Shown here in pieces: positions 14,487 to 22,652 of a stretch of 38,133 nucleotides of DNA. Both the position numbers and the translations under genes were made by a program. This DNA is from Candidatus Omnitrophota bacterium. Its GTDB lineage: Bacteria; Omnitrophota; Gorgyraeia; Gygaellales; Profunditerraquicolaceae. The DNA lies in contig JAQTQC010000014.1 of assembly GCA_028712505.1 (NCBI GenBank), positions 1 to 38,133 on the forward strand, written 5' to 3'. The notes beneath the pieces were generated by a model. It was given only the letters and a program-made list of their open reading frames with translations. It was not told the origin of the DNA and searched no databases. How positions within the stretch are numbered: position 1 is the stretch's first letter; the number at the start of each line of letters is the position of its first letter.

Positions 14487-14831
14487 TTACTCCAGTTGTA
14501 AATCCACAAAATCCCTTAAATAATTCTTTTCCAATTTATCAAATTCAATAAATTCCACTCCCGTCTGATTACGGTCGGAATGTGCCACAGGCATTGACCA
14601 AGCCACCTTGCCAAAAGGCCGGAGTACGCGGTTTAAAACATTGATTTCCAGCATTAGCAGGGTAGAAACTGGAATGAATTTTTCGCTGGTAAACCTCAGG
14701 CCGCCGCAGCTAATATCATTACCAAGAACATTATCAAAATTCTGCTTGCCTCTGAGCTGGTAACGTATTTGCGAATAAAAACCTACCCGGGGGAAAATTC
14801 GATTTTCTTTTGCTTTTGCTAAAATTGCCAT
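14487..14831 (-). CDS. PilZ domain protein, first gene of leftward operon
   Basis: The 114-residue protein carries a PilZ-like fold with DISCGGLRF (D/NxSxxG) near residue 39. The usual N-terminal RxxxR motif is less clear: NRIFPRVG near residue 10-17 gives a single R spacing. The C-terminal VEFIEFDKLEKNYLRDFVDL is a typical PilZ ending. It is the first gene behind a near-consensus sigma70 promoter at 14887-14915 and is followed by the zinc-finger-like gene and a second PilZ gene. Confidence 0.82.
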   Translation of the reverse strand: MAILAKAKENRIFPRVGFYSQIRYQLRGKQNFDNVLGNDISCGGLRFTSEKFIPVSTLLMLEINVLNRVLRPFGKVAWSMPVAHSDRNQTGVEFIEFDKLEKNYLRDFVDLQLE

Positions 14832-14886
14832 TAGTGCCTTTTATTTTCGAGGCAGCCGTGGCTATTTTCTTACCTCTTAAGCTGGA

Positions 14887-14915
14887 AATATATCACATAT
14901 TCGTAAAGATGTCAA
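14887..14915 (-). promoter_or_regulatory. near-consensus sigma70 promoter for the leftward PilZ operon
   Basis: On the minus strand TTGACA (14910-14915) is followed after exactly 17 bases by TATATT (14887-14892). The start would lie near 14880, leaving a leader of about 50 bases before the first PilZ gene. The -35 box sits three bases from the -35 of the divergent plus-strand promoter. Confidence 0.8.
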
Positions 14916-14918
14916 TAC

Positions 14919-14946
14919 TTTACAAACTTTGCTTTCCTGATATAAT
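14919..14946 (+). promoter_or_regulatory. sigma70 promoter for the GspA-GspB-like operon
   Basis: TTTACA (14919-14924) is followed after 16 bases by a perfect TATAAT (14941-14946). Transcription would start near 14953, about 11 bases before the ATG at 14964, with GAGGTG as ribosome-binding site. The box arrangement is back to back with the minus-strand promoter, so one regulator or supercoiling could control both. Confidence 0.65.
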
Positions 14947-14963
14947 AACCCAGAGGTGAAACA

Positions 14964-15785
14964 ATGTATTGCCAATTCTACGGATTAAAAGAAAGACCTT
15001 TTAATGTTACCAGTGATCCCGCCTTCTTCTTCTCCAGTAAAGGGCATAAAGAAGCGATATCTCATCTGGTTTACGGGGTCACCCAAAGAAAAGGAATAAT
15101 CCTCCTGACCGGCGAAATTGGCACTGGTAAAACAACCATCTGCCGTTTCTTCTTAAACCATATAGGCAAAAATATTAAAACGGCTTTTATTTTGAATCCC
15201 GATTTCTCAGAAATCCAGCTTTTGGAATCAATTCTTAAAGACTTCGGGATTTCTTCTAAAACCAACACTAAGCTGGATATGGTCTGGGAATTAAATAATT
15301 TCCTGCTGCGCGAATCAAGAGCGGGAAACAACTTGGTACTTATTGTTGATGAAGCGCAGAATTTAAATCCAAATCTGCTTGAACAAATCCGCCTGCTTTC
15401 AAATTTAGAAACCGAAAAAGATAAACTCTTACAGGTAATCCTGGTCGGCCAGCCGGAATTAAACAACCGGATCAATCTATACGATTTAAGACAACTACGC
15501 CAAAGGATAATGGTCAAATACCATATCGGCCCGCTTGATGACGATGAAATAAAGACCTATATAGACCACCGCCTTAGGGTAGCCGGCTCTAAAGGTAAAA
15601 TTGAATTCAGCGATGAAGCGATTAATGCAATAAGCCGTTTTTCCGCAGGCACCCCGAGATTGATCAATATGGCCTGCGACCGCGCCCTTCTGGCAGGTTT
15701 TGTTACCGAAACCAATCGTATAGACCTCGATATTATAAAAAGGTGCCTTGATGAACTAGGAAACTATTCTCTCAGTGCAGGATAA
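14964..15785 (+). CDS. ExeA/GspA-like AAA ATPase
   Basis: The 273-residue protein begins with the family opening MYCQFYGLKERPFNVTSDP and has Walker A GEIGTGKT (50-57), Walker B NLVLIVDEAQ (123-132) and RLRQR-type arginines near LRQLRQRI. The family, ExeA or GspA, uses ATP hydrolysis to help assemble the type II secretion outer-membrane secretin, generally with GspB. The C-terminal peptidoglycan-binding domain of full ExeA is absent here. The ATPase is followed three bases later by a GspB-like gene. Confidence 0.87.
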   Translation: MYCQFYGLKERPFNVTSDPAFFFSSKGHKEAISHLVYGVTQRKGIILLTGEIGTGKTTICRFFLNHIGKNIKTAFILNPDFSEIQLLESILKDFGISSKTNTKLDMVWELNNFLLRESRAGNNLVLIVDEAQNLNPNLLEQIRLLSNLETEKDKLLQVILVGQPELNNRINLYDLRQLRQRIMVKYHIGPLDDDEIKTYIDHRLRVAGSKGKIEFSDEAINAISRFSAGTPRLINMACDRALLAGFVTETNRIDLDIIKRCLDELGNYSLSAG

Positions 15786-15788
15786 TTT

Positions 15789-16259
15789 ATGAGCATAATC
15801 AACGAAGCGTTAAAGAAAACCGAGGAATCTATCCAAAAGAATTCAATCCAAGGAACAGACGGCGGGAATAAAAAACCGGGGCGGAAACCTTACCTCTTTT
15901 ATTTATTAATTTTTATTGTCGGGTTATTCCTGAGCAGCTTAATATTCAGCCTCATCAAAAGTAAAGTCGAGAAACCTGCCCTGGCCGAACCCCCTGTAAA
16001 AACAGCCTCTATATCGGAAAAACAAATACAAATCGGCCAGCCCTTATCTGCGATTAAGCCTGAAGAACAGGAGAAACCGGAAAAGAAATTCATTTTAAAC
16101 GGAATATTTCTCTCCGACAATAAAGGTTACGCTATAATAAACAGTCAGATTGCAAAAGAAGGAGACTCGATTGAAGGCGTAAAAGTAGAGAAAATAACCG
16201 AAAATACCGTAGAGTTAAACAACGAGGGAAAAACTATTTCCCTCTCAATCGGCAGATGA
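15789..16259 (+). CDS. GspB-like secretion accessory protein
   Basis: The 156-residue protein starts MSIINEALKKTEESIQKN, the standard opening for GspB-like partners of GspA/ExeA. It has one TM segment (about 35-55), a proline- and glutamate-rich linker, and a C-terminal domain with LNGIFLSDNKGYAIIN, and a final KTISLSIG, resembling the GspB/PilP-type beta domain. It should link the ATPase to the cell wall or secretin. No other type II genes are visible in this window. Confidence 0.8.
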   Translation: MSIINEALKKTEESIQKNSIQGTDGGNKKPGRKPYLFYLLIFIVGLFLSSLIFSLIKSKVEKPALAEPPVKTASISEKQIQIGQPLSAIKPEEQEKPEKKFILNGIFLSDNKGYAIINSQIAKEGDSIEGVKVEKITENTVELNNEGKTISLSIGR

Positions 16260-16262
16260 ACA

Positions 16263-17348
16263 TCAGGCGATTCTTCCAATCGCCTCTTTTATCAAATCCA
16301 ACGCAATACCGCGGACAACCACAGGCTTGGCAATCCCGCGGACCAAGACCAGTCGATTTTGCTTACCAACAAATTTCTTATCATGATAAAAGGAATTGAT
16401 AATTCTCTGCATAGATGCACCCTTCAGTTTTACAGGCAGACGGTAAAGCTTTATTAAGTTCTCGATGCGCAGGACCAGCTTCTTATCGATAAAACCCAAT
16501 CTATAACTTAAATCTGAAGCCGCTATCATACCTAGACCCACTGCCTCGCCGTGATTATAACCTTTATAACCACAGGCGGATTCAATCGCATGGCCGAATG
16601 TATGTCCAAAATTTAAAATTGTCCTCAAACCCAAGGTTTCTTTTTCATCGCGGCCGGCAATTACCGCCTTGATTCCGCTACAAACGCCAATAATCCTCTC
16701 TAACGCTGCAGGCTTAAGCGAAGAGATATTTTCGTGTTTATTTTCCAGGTAACAGAACAAATCACTATCCTTAATAATAGCATACTTAATTACTTCTGCC
16801 ATTCCCGAGGCAACCTGTCGTCTATCCAAAGACTTCAAAAAATCAATCTCACTGAATACCATCCTGGGTTGATAAAAAGCCCCGACTAAGTTCTTGCCTA
16901 AATCCAGATCTATCGCAGTTTTACCTCCGATAGCCGAATCCACCTGAGCCAACAAAGTCGTAGGAACTTGTACATAGGGAATTCCCCGTTTATACACTGA
17001 AGCGACAAACCCCGCTAAATCCCCCACTACCCCGCCGCCAAAAGCAATAATAAAAACTTTTCTCCTCTGGTCAAACTGAGCCAGATCTTTAATTACCCGC
17101 CCGGCGTTTTCTAACGACTTGCTTTTTTCACTGTCAGGGACCACCTTAAAACGGCAGCTAAAACCCCCAGCCTCTAAAACTTTCAACAGGCCCGCGCCGT
17201 ATTTATCTTTCAAGAAAGTATTGGTAATAATATAGGCGTCTTCTCCGATATTTAGCTTGCGCAAATACGCGGCCAATTTATCCAGGATCGACTTACCGAT
17301 CACTATATCGTAAGAACGCTTGCCCAAATCTACTTTTATTTTACGCAT
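16263..17348 (-). CDS. aroB: 3-dehydroquinate synthase
   Basis: The protein of about 361 residues converts DAHP to 3-dehydroquinate in the shikimate pathway, using NAD and a divalent metal. FGGGVVGDLAGFVASVYKRG near residue 100, VPTTLLAQVDSAIGGKTAID, and NFGHTFGHAIE with metal-binding histidines are the AroB signatures. ATG 17348 lies just after the stop of the site-2 protease gene; an in-frame GTG at 17357 is an alternative. AroQ of the same pathway lies at 34258-34701. The last codons overlap the opposite-strand terminator. Confidence 0.95.
   Translation of the reverse strand: MRKIKVDLGKRSYDIVIGKSILDKLAAYLRKLNIGEDAYIITNTFLKDKYGAGLLKVLEAGGFSCRFKVVPDSEKSKSLENAGRVIKDLAQFDQRRKVFIIAFGGGVVGDLAGFVASVYKRGIPYVQVPTTLLAQVDSAIGGKTAIDLDLGKNLVGAFYQPRMVFSEIDFLKSLDRRQVASGMAEVIKYAIIKDSDLFCYLENKHENISSLKPAALERIIGVCSGIKAVIAGRDEKETLGLRTILNFGHTFGHAIESACGYKGYNHGEAVGLGMIAASDLSYRLGFIDKKLVLRIENLIKLYRLPVKLKGASMQRIINSFYHDKKFVGKQNRLVLVRGIAKPVVVRGIALDLIKEAIGRIA
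16265..16290 (+). terminator. intrinsic terminator of the GspA-GspB operon, inside aroB 3' end
   Basis: AGGCGATT (16265-16272) and AATCGCCT (16278-16285) form a perfect 8-bp stem with a 5-base loop, and CTTTT follows at 16286-16290. This gives a rho-independent terminator for the plus strand, six bases after the GspB-like stop. The sequence is also the 3' coding end of aroB on the other strand, so it serves two purposes. Confidence 0.78.
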
Positions 17349-17349
17349 C

Positions 17350-17979
17350 TTAAGCACTTACCCCCATAAGCCTGATTACCAATGATACCATCGGCCAGAG
17401 AAATCGATCTAATGCCCCCAAGAAGATAAACGCAAAAAGGATAATAAAACCATAGCGCTCAAAACTGATGTATTGTTGCAAAAGGGGCTCCGGCAGCAAT
17501 CCCATCAGTACCCGGGACCCGTCTAATGGAGGTATCGGGATCAGGTTGAATAAAGCCAAAACAACATTTATTAAAAGTAAGTTCAGGAGCAGGTAAAAAG
17601 GGATACCTGAGAGGGGGATAAATTTCAACACCTGGGCGATAATAAAAGCAAGGATTAAATTGGCCAACGGCCCGCTTAGACCAATCCAGATAATATCCCT
17701 TTTGGGGTTTTTTAATGCCTGATAATTTATAGGCACGGGTTTGGCGGCCCCAAAGACAAAATGCCCGGAACTGGATAGGAAAAGCGCAAGCGGCAGGAGT
17801 ATGGTCCAGAAGAAATCGATATGCGCCAAAGGATTTAAGGTAAGCCGGCCGGAAAACCTGGCTGTAGAATCCCCCAGCTTATAAGCTGTCAAGCCATGGG
17901 CAAATTCATGCACAGTCATAGCAATCAATAAGAGGGAAAAGGATATCGCGAATGAAATTACCAATTGCAGAAAACTCAA
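17350..17979 (-). CDS. site-2 protease family membrane metalloprotease
   Basis: The 209-residue protein is an M50-type protease with HEFAH at 24-28 inside a TM helix and NLIPIPPLDGSRVL later as the second metal-ligand segment. About five membrane helices are visible. It lacks PDZ or CBS domains, and matches the small YwhC-like subgroup. TTG at 17979 overlaps the stop of the SH3 gene (TTGA), indicating translational coupling; aroB follows after one base. Confidence 0.88.
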   Translation of the reverse strand: MSFLQLVISFAISFSLLLIAMTVHEFAHGLTAYKLGDSTARFSGRLTLNPLAHIDFFWTILLPLALFLSSSGHFVFGAAKPVPINYQALKNPKRDIIWIGLSGPLANLILAFIIAQVLKFIPLSGIPFYLLLNLLLINVVLALFNLIPIPPLDGSRVLMGLLPEPLLQQYISFERYGFIILFAFIFLGALDRFLWPMVSLVIRLMGVSA

Positions 17980-18770
17980 TTCAAGACCTCAATAACAGCT
18001 GCTTCGATAATCGGATATTTACTATTCTGCGGGTTAATTATTTTACCGGTAACCTTGACTTTGCTGTAATTAAGACTGTTCAGCCCTTTTCGGTTACCTT
18101 TTAGAAAATAGGTTTTCTTCTCAGCAGTAACCAATTTATGAGTTGCTTTGCGCCATAAAACCACCCCATAAGGACTGACTGTACCCTCGACGGTTATTTG
18201 ATCGGATTCTTTAGGCATCGCCGCAACAAGAGTACCCGCGGATCTATCTTCAGCTTCAGGAGAAACTTTTTCCAAAATAACTATTTCTTTATTGACAAAC
18301 TTCTTATTTACCCAACCGTAGCTCTGATGTACCGGCTCAATCTTGTACCAGCCCCCTTCATCCTGGATAATATTGACTATGGTTGATTTATCAACCTGCC
18401 CAAGAATCCAAAACGACTCCCCCGGACCAAGGCGGATATTTACCTTACTAGCGATCACCTTAGCATTAGAACACTTCTCAGGAACCCGATCAATGCATTC
18501 CACAAACTCCTTCTTTATATAAGAAGGGACCTCCTTAGGAAGACGTATCTTGTACCAATCATACGCCTCGGAGATAACCTCTACCAGCTTGCCCTTCTCA
18601 AGAGTACAGGCAACTCTTGAACTTACCGTAGCATCAACGCGGACATTGACATCATTTGCGTTAATCTGCCCGGTGAATGCGATAAAACCTTCGGCAAAGA
18701 CAAGTCCCGGGAAAATTAAACTCAGCAGAAAAACAAATAATATTGTCTTGTACTTAGAGTTTGGCTGCAT
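17976..18770 (-). CDS. exported protein with two SH3-like domains
   Basis: The 264-residue protein has a signal peptide (hydrophobic to about residue 25, cleavage near VFAEG). Two bacterial SH3 domains follow: one with VNVRVDATVSSRVACTLEKG, about 40-95, and one with VNIRLGPGESFWILGQV, about 105-160. The C-terminal 80 residues contain TVEGTVSPYGVVLWR and VKVTGKIINPQ, an OB-like pattern. It is likely to act at the cell wall or envelope. It is in an operon with the small basic protein and the site-2 protease. Confidence 0.82.
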   Translation of the reverse strand: MQPNSKYKTILFVFLLSLIFPGLVFAEGFIAFTGQINANDVNVRVDATVSSRVACTLEKGKLVEVISEAYDWYKIRLPKEVPSYIKKEFVECIDRVPEKCSNAKVIASKVNIRLGPGESFWILGQVDKSTIVNIIQDEGGWYKIEPVHQSYGWVNKKFVNKEIVILEKVSPEAEDRSAGTLVAAMPKESDQITVEGTVSPYGVVLWRKATHKLVTAEKKTYFLKGNRKGLNSLNYSKVKVTGKIINPQNSKYPIIEAAVIEVLN

Positions 18771-18782
18771 TTATGCTGTATT

Positions 18783-19061
18783 TCATTTCTTATCTTGGGC
18801 TTTAGATGCAGCTTTGGCATCTTTTGCCGCTGGCGCTGCTCCGGCTGCCGAGGCTCCGCCTTCAGCAGTAGTTTCAGCCTTAACCGCTTTTTCTTTCTTG
18901 ATCTTGATCTTCAAGGTCTTGATCTTCGGCAGACCGTAAACTGAATCGCCCTCTTTCCATTTTCCCTTTTCATGCATCTGTCTGATACGTTCAGTACGCT
19001 TTAATACTGAACGGGACATCTTGTCTTTTTCCGAGAGAACTAATGACGGATGAATTGACAT
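18783..19061 (-). CDS. small basic protein, PVC-type (TIGR04137-like)
   Basis: The 92-residue protein begins MSIHPSL and continues with RSVLKRTERI and GDSVYGLPKIK (residues about 39-49), the conserved core of a small basic protein family that I know from Chlamydiae, Verrucomicrobia and relatives. The second half (about 50-92) is a low-complexity lysine/alanine tail. It has an AGGAGG site before the ATG. The family may be associated with ribosomes or rRNA, but its role is not established. It is the best taxonomic marker here. Confidence 0.82.
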   Translation of the reverse strand: MSIHPSLVLSEKDKMSRSVLKRTERIRQMHEKGKWKEGDSVYGLPKIKTLKIKIKKEKAVKAETTAEGGASAAGAAPAAKDAKAASKAQDKK

Positions 19062-19065
19062 GGTT

Positions 19066-19509
19066 TTATAACCTCCTTATGCGGCAACCAGCGTAGGTTC
19101 TCTGCAATTGATTAAGCAAAGGTTGCGCGCTCTCTTGATTAGAAAATTTGCCTACGCACAAAATAATGTAACTTCCTTTTACAAAAGCCAACGGAGCCAG
19201 CCCCCTTTTTGCCAAGACTTGAGCCTGACGCAAAGCGAGATTCTTGTTCTTAAAAGCCCCTACCTGAATAGTGTAGCTTACCTGCTCGATACTCTTATTT
19301 GAGACTAAGGCGCTATGCCTGCCTTTTTCTACCCCCAAGGAAAAAGAAATTATACTCAACAACACCAGCCCCATAATCAAAAGCAGCGCCTTCTCATACC
19401 CGCGGAAACGCGTAAAAAACGGATTGCTGCGGATACGCGGCTTAAATTGGCCGTTATCCAATTCCTGGGTAAAAAGCTCGCTTTGCGAATAATCTTGTTT
19501 TTCTGCCAT
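19066..19509 (-). CDS. SPOR domain membrane protein
   Basis: The 147-residue protein has a cytoplasmic N-terminus, one TM segment (about 39-60), and a C-terminal SPOR domain (about 77-147) with SYTIQVGAFKNKNLALRQAQ and VCVGKFSNQESAQ-like VGKFSNQESA. SPOR domains bind denuded peptidoglycan at division sites, so it may act in cell division. It directly precedes the small basic protein gene. Confidence 0.87.
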   Translation of the reverse strand: MAEKQDYSQSELFTQELDNGQFKPRIRSNPFFTRFRGYEKALLLIMGLVLLSIISFSLGVEKGRHSALVSNKSIEQVSYTIQVGAFKNKNLALRQAQVLAKRGLAPLAFVKGSYIILCVGKFSNQESAQPLLNQLQRTYAGCRIRRL

Positions 19510-19524
19510 GGCGCAATATTATAT

Positions 19525-20592
19525 CTAAGACTTATCCTGTTGCAAGTAAATTCTTTTATTGAATTTCTTAATCACCTTTAAGAAGGCTTCGACGATCTTC
19601 GGATCAAATTGAGTACCGCTTTTTTTCTTTATTTCTTTAAGCGCAGAGTCAATATCCATCCTCTGCCGGTATGGCCGGCCGTAAACCATTGCCTCAAAAG
19701 CATCCGCCACAGACATAATCCGGGCACATAAAGGAATCTGTCCACCCTTAAGATGCGATGGATAACCCGTACCGTTGTATTTCTCATGATGGTGCATAAT
19801 AATCGGGATGACCGGGCGTAAAATCTGTAAAGGCCGCAATATCTGCGCACCCTTAACCGGATGTTTTTTTATAATATCATATTCTTCATCGGTAAGTTTG
19901 GTGGTCTTAGTCAATATCTCAGCCGGGATATCGATCTTGCCGGTATCATGCAGAAGACTGGCATATTTTAAGCTTTCAACCTGCTTCTCCCCTAAATGCA
20001 GTTCACAACCCAAAGCACAAACTAACTTACTGAAATGCGGAGAATGCGTATATTCGCGAGGCACACGGGTATCCAATAAAGTTACCAGCGATTTTATACT
20101 GCCAAAGACTATTTTTTGTTGCTCATCATAAAGCTGCAGATTCTTAATCCCGATTACCGCCTGCTCCGCCATATTCATCAGCATTTCCTGATCAAACTTA
20201 TCAAAGGGCTGGGCCACTTTAGTGCGTTTTATAATGATAAAACCCAACACATCTTCACAGATAAGTGGTACGCCGAGCAGTCCGCCTTTCCTGATTGCCG
20301 AGGCAGTCTTTACAATATTCTCTTCAATCCTGCCGCTAATCCTTGTTTTCCTATCGACAATCAGTTTCTTGTTATCTTTGATCAAACACTTAATGCTGGA
20401 ATATTTCTTATTCGAATCGAGCAAAACAATCAGGCAATATTGGGCATTAAAGAACTGGCAGAACAACCTGCCCATGCGGCTGGTTAATTCTTTGAGCTCA
20501 TAGGTAGAGTTCAGCAAGCGGTAAATACTGTGTACCGCAGACACTAAAAATCTATACTTTTTCGTAGGGGTTGAATAATTTCTTATACTCAT
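19525..20592 (-). CDS. GAF-HD-GYP domain phosphodiesterase
   Basis: The 355-residue protein has a GAF-like domain (about 20-155) and an HD-GYP domain (about 165-345). LLHDTGKID at 213-221 and HHHEKYNGTGYP at 267-278 are the two diagnostic motifs, so it likely hydrolyses cyclic di-GMP. The start (ATG 20592) overlaps the dGTPase gene by 41 bases and has no clear Shine-Dalgarno site; a GTG at 20544 just past the dgt stop is an alternative. Three PilZ proteins and YajQ in the window could be targets of the same messenger. Confidence 0.88.
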   Translation of the reverse strand: MSIRNYSTPTKKYRFLVSAVHSIYRLLNSTYELKELTSRMGRLFCQFFNAQYCLIVLLDSNKKYSSIKCLIKDNKKLIVDRKTRISGRIEENIVKTASAIRKGGLLGVPLICEDVLGFIIIKRTKVAQPFDKFDQEMLMNMAEQAVIGIKNLQLYDEQQKIVFGSIKSLVTLLDTRVPREYTHSPHFSKLVCALGCELHLGEKQVESLKYASLLHDTGKIDIPAEILTKTTKLTDEEYDIIKKHPVKGAQILRPLQILRPVIPIIMHHHEKYNGTGYPSHLKGGQIPLCARIMSVADAFEAMVYGRPYRQRMDIDSALKEIKKKSGTQFDPKIVEAFLKVIKKFNKRIYLQQDKS

Positions 20593-21703
20593 CTAAACAA
20601 TAGCGGTCAGTCATGCCAGCTATATAATCACAGACTACGCGCTTTACTCCTTCCTCAGGAATTCTCAGCTGCACCTCAGAAGGCAACTGCTTGGGCCGAG
20701 CTGCATACTCACAAAAAAGCTCCCGGATAAAACGCTTGGCTTTAATGCTCATGCGCACAACCCGGTAATGATGGTAAAGCTTCTGCATAAGGAACTGCCG
20801 CAGCGGTTTTCTTAATTGCTTGATCTCTTTGCTGAAATCCACCAGCCTATAGCTAATTTTACGCAGGTCAGCATAATTCTTAATCTTAAGCCGGCTGATT
20901 ACATCCTGGGTATGCTGGATCAAATCTGTAACCTGCAAATCAATTAAACCGCGGACAACCAGGTACTTACGTTTGGTAAGGTCAATTTTACCATATTTCT
21001 GGTTAATTTTGCGATTTATTTTCTCCCAGATCTCCAGCCCTTCTAAATCCTTTTCCTTGATCAACCCTGAAGTCAGGCCGTCATCCAGATCATGATTATC
21101 ATAAGCGATTTCATCCGCGGCATCCACTAACTGGGTTTCCAGTGAAGGCATCTTTTCGGGAAAGAATTCTTTGATCTTAACCGCGATATCAAAAACTGAA
21201 GAATGCTTGACTATCCCCTCCCTTACTTCCCAGCTTAAGTTCAAACCTAAGAAATTCGGATAACGTTCCTCCAGAAAATCTACCACTCTTAACCCTTGGA
21301 GATTATGGTTAAACCCTCCACATTTAGCCATCAGTTCATTAAGGACTTCTTCGCCGGAATGGCCAAAGGGAGTATGCCCTAAATCATGGGCCAGGGAAAT
21401 TGCTTCAGTTAGATCCGTATTCAGACGCAATGCCCAGGCAATGGTCCGGGCAATTTGAGCAACTTCAATACTATGGGTAAGCCTGGTCCGGTAATAATCC
21501 CCTTCATGATTAACAAAAACCTGGGTCTTGTACTCTAGTCTCCGGAAAGCGGCAGAATGGATAATCCGATCACGGTCACGTTGATAACAGGAACGATAGG
21601 AATGTTCCTCCTCTTTATGTTTGCGACCGAGGGAATTACAACTCTTAACAGCGTAGGGAGCAAGAAACCTGTCTTCAAATTCTTTGATTTTATTTATCGG
21701 CAT
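20552..21703 (-). CDS. dgt: deoxyguanosinetriphosphate triphosphohydrolase-like protein
   Basis: The 383-residue protein contains RDRDRIIHSAAFRRLEYKTQVF near the N-terminus, then RLTHSIEVAQIARTIA and LAHDLGHTPFGHSGEE, the HD-domain motifs of dGTPases. It should split dNTPs to deoxynucleoside and triphosphate. The length matches the short type II-like dGTPases. AGGTG lies upstream of the start, which overlaps the end of the HIT gene by 14 bases. Confidence 0.93.
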   Translation of the reverse strand: MPINKIKEFEDRFLAPYAVKSCNSLGRKHKEEEHSYRSCYQRDRDRIIHSAAFRRLEYKTQVFVNHEGDYYRTRLTHSIEVAQIARTIAWALRLNTDLTEAISLAHDLGHTPFGHSGEEVLNELMAKCGGFNHNLQGLRVVDFLEERYPNFLGLNLSWEVREGIVKHSSVFDIAVKIKEFFPEKMPSLETQLVDAADEIAYDNHDLDDGLTSGLIKEKDLEGLEIWEKINRKINQKYGKIDLTKRKYLVVRGLIDLQVTDLIQHTQDVISRLKIKNYADLRKISYRLVDFSKEIKQLRKPLRQFLMQKLYHHYRVVRMSIKAKRFIRELFCEYAARPKQLPSEVQLRIPEEGVKRVVCDYIAGMTDRYCLDEYKKLFNPYEKV

Positions 21704-22163
21704 TTTTTAAACACCTGGCTAATTCATCCAGGGATTGTGAAATAATCTTAGTGCCCGCAATAACCGGCATAAAATTAGTATCGCCTATCCAACGCGGGAC
21801 AATATGCATATGCAAGTGCCCCGTAATTCCGGCGCCGGCAGAGCGGGTAAGGTTGAAACCTATATTATAACCTTGTGGCTTCAATACTTTTTGTAAAAGT
21901 AACTTTGCCCTATTTAAACATTTAAACAAATCTACGGTCTCTTCCTGGGTCAATTGGGATATATCGCGGATATGCCTTAAGGGAGCAACTAAAAGATGCC
22001 CGTTATTATAGGGATAGATATTCAGCATAACAACGCTGAACTTGGTTTTAAAAATTACATGCTCAGAAGAGGCATCTTTCTTGGCCTTACAGAAAATACA
22101 CCCCTTGCCTTTAGTTTTGGCACTTACATAATTAATCCTCCAGGGAGCCCAAAGTTTATCCAT
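21690..22163 (-). CDS. HIT family hydrolase (Ap4A-phosphorylase-like)
   Basis: The 157-residue protein contains LWAPWR and CIFC at the start, the long-HIT features, and GHLHMHIVPRW (HxHxH) as the nucleotide-binding histidine triad. The overall pattern resembles the group of HIT proteins related to Ap4A phosphorylase and Fhit. It likely hydrolyses or phosphorolyses dinucleoside polyphosphates. It lies between the phosphoesterase and the dGTPase gene. Confidence 0.91.
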   Translation of the reverse strand: MDKLWAPWRINYVSAKTKGKGCIFCKAKKDASSEHVIFKTKFSVVMLNIYPYNNGHLLVAPLRHIRDISQLTQEETVDLFKCLNRAKLLLQKVLKPQGYNIGFNLTRSAGAGITGHLHMHIVPRWIGDTNFMPVIAGTKIISQSLDELARCLKNADK

Positions 22164-22166
22164 TCT

Positions 22167-22652
22167 TTAAATCTTGATTATCCTGGCATTGATCTCTCCG
22201 GCTAATTCAATTATACCGTAAGAGTTATATTCCGCAGTAAAATCCGTGGCGCTGCCGGGATTAAAAAACAAAACACTGCCTATAAATTCATTCATCGGTT
22301 TATGCGAATGCCCGAAAACAATGATATCGGGTTTATCCTCTTTAAATGCTCCTTTTAACAGATCGACCAGATTTAAAGGAGCTCCGCTGCCATGCATAAG
22401 GCCGATTTTATAACCTGAGACCTCGATGATCTCTTTAACCGGGTATTTATTTTTTACCGCTTCCTGGTCCATATTCCCGGCTACGGCAATTACCTTGGGG
22501 CAGACAGACCTCAACTCATCGATTACTCGCAAATCTACCATATCCCCGGCATGCAAAACCATGTCCATCTGTTTGAAAACATCAAGTATGATCCTGGGGA
22601 TATGCTCATCTTTATCCGCAATATGAGTATCCGAGATAACGCCTATTTTCAT
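22167..22652 (-). CDS. YfcE/MJ0936-type metallophosphoesterase
   Basis: The 161-residue protein has the two-metal phosphoesterase motifs DTH (8-10), HAGDMVD (about 34-40), GNMD (59-62), and GHSH (about 114-117). It is of the YfcE/MJ0936 size. Phosphodiester substrates are typical in vitro, but a physiological one is unknown. Its ATG overlaps the stop of the ATPase gene by four bases. Confidence 0.92.
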   Translation of the reverse strand: MKIGVISDTHIADKDEHIPRIILDVFKQMDMVLHAGDMVDLRVIDELRSVCPKVIAVAGNMDQEAVKNKYPVKEIIEVSGYKIGLMHGSGAPLNLVDLLKGAFKEDKPDIIVFGHSHKPMNEFIGSVLFFNPGSATDFTAEYNSYGIIELAGEINARIIKI

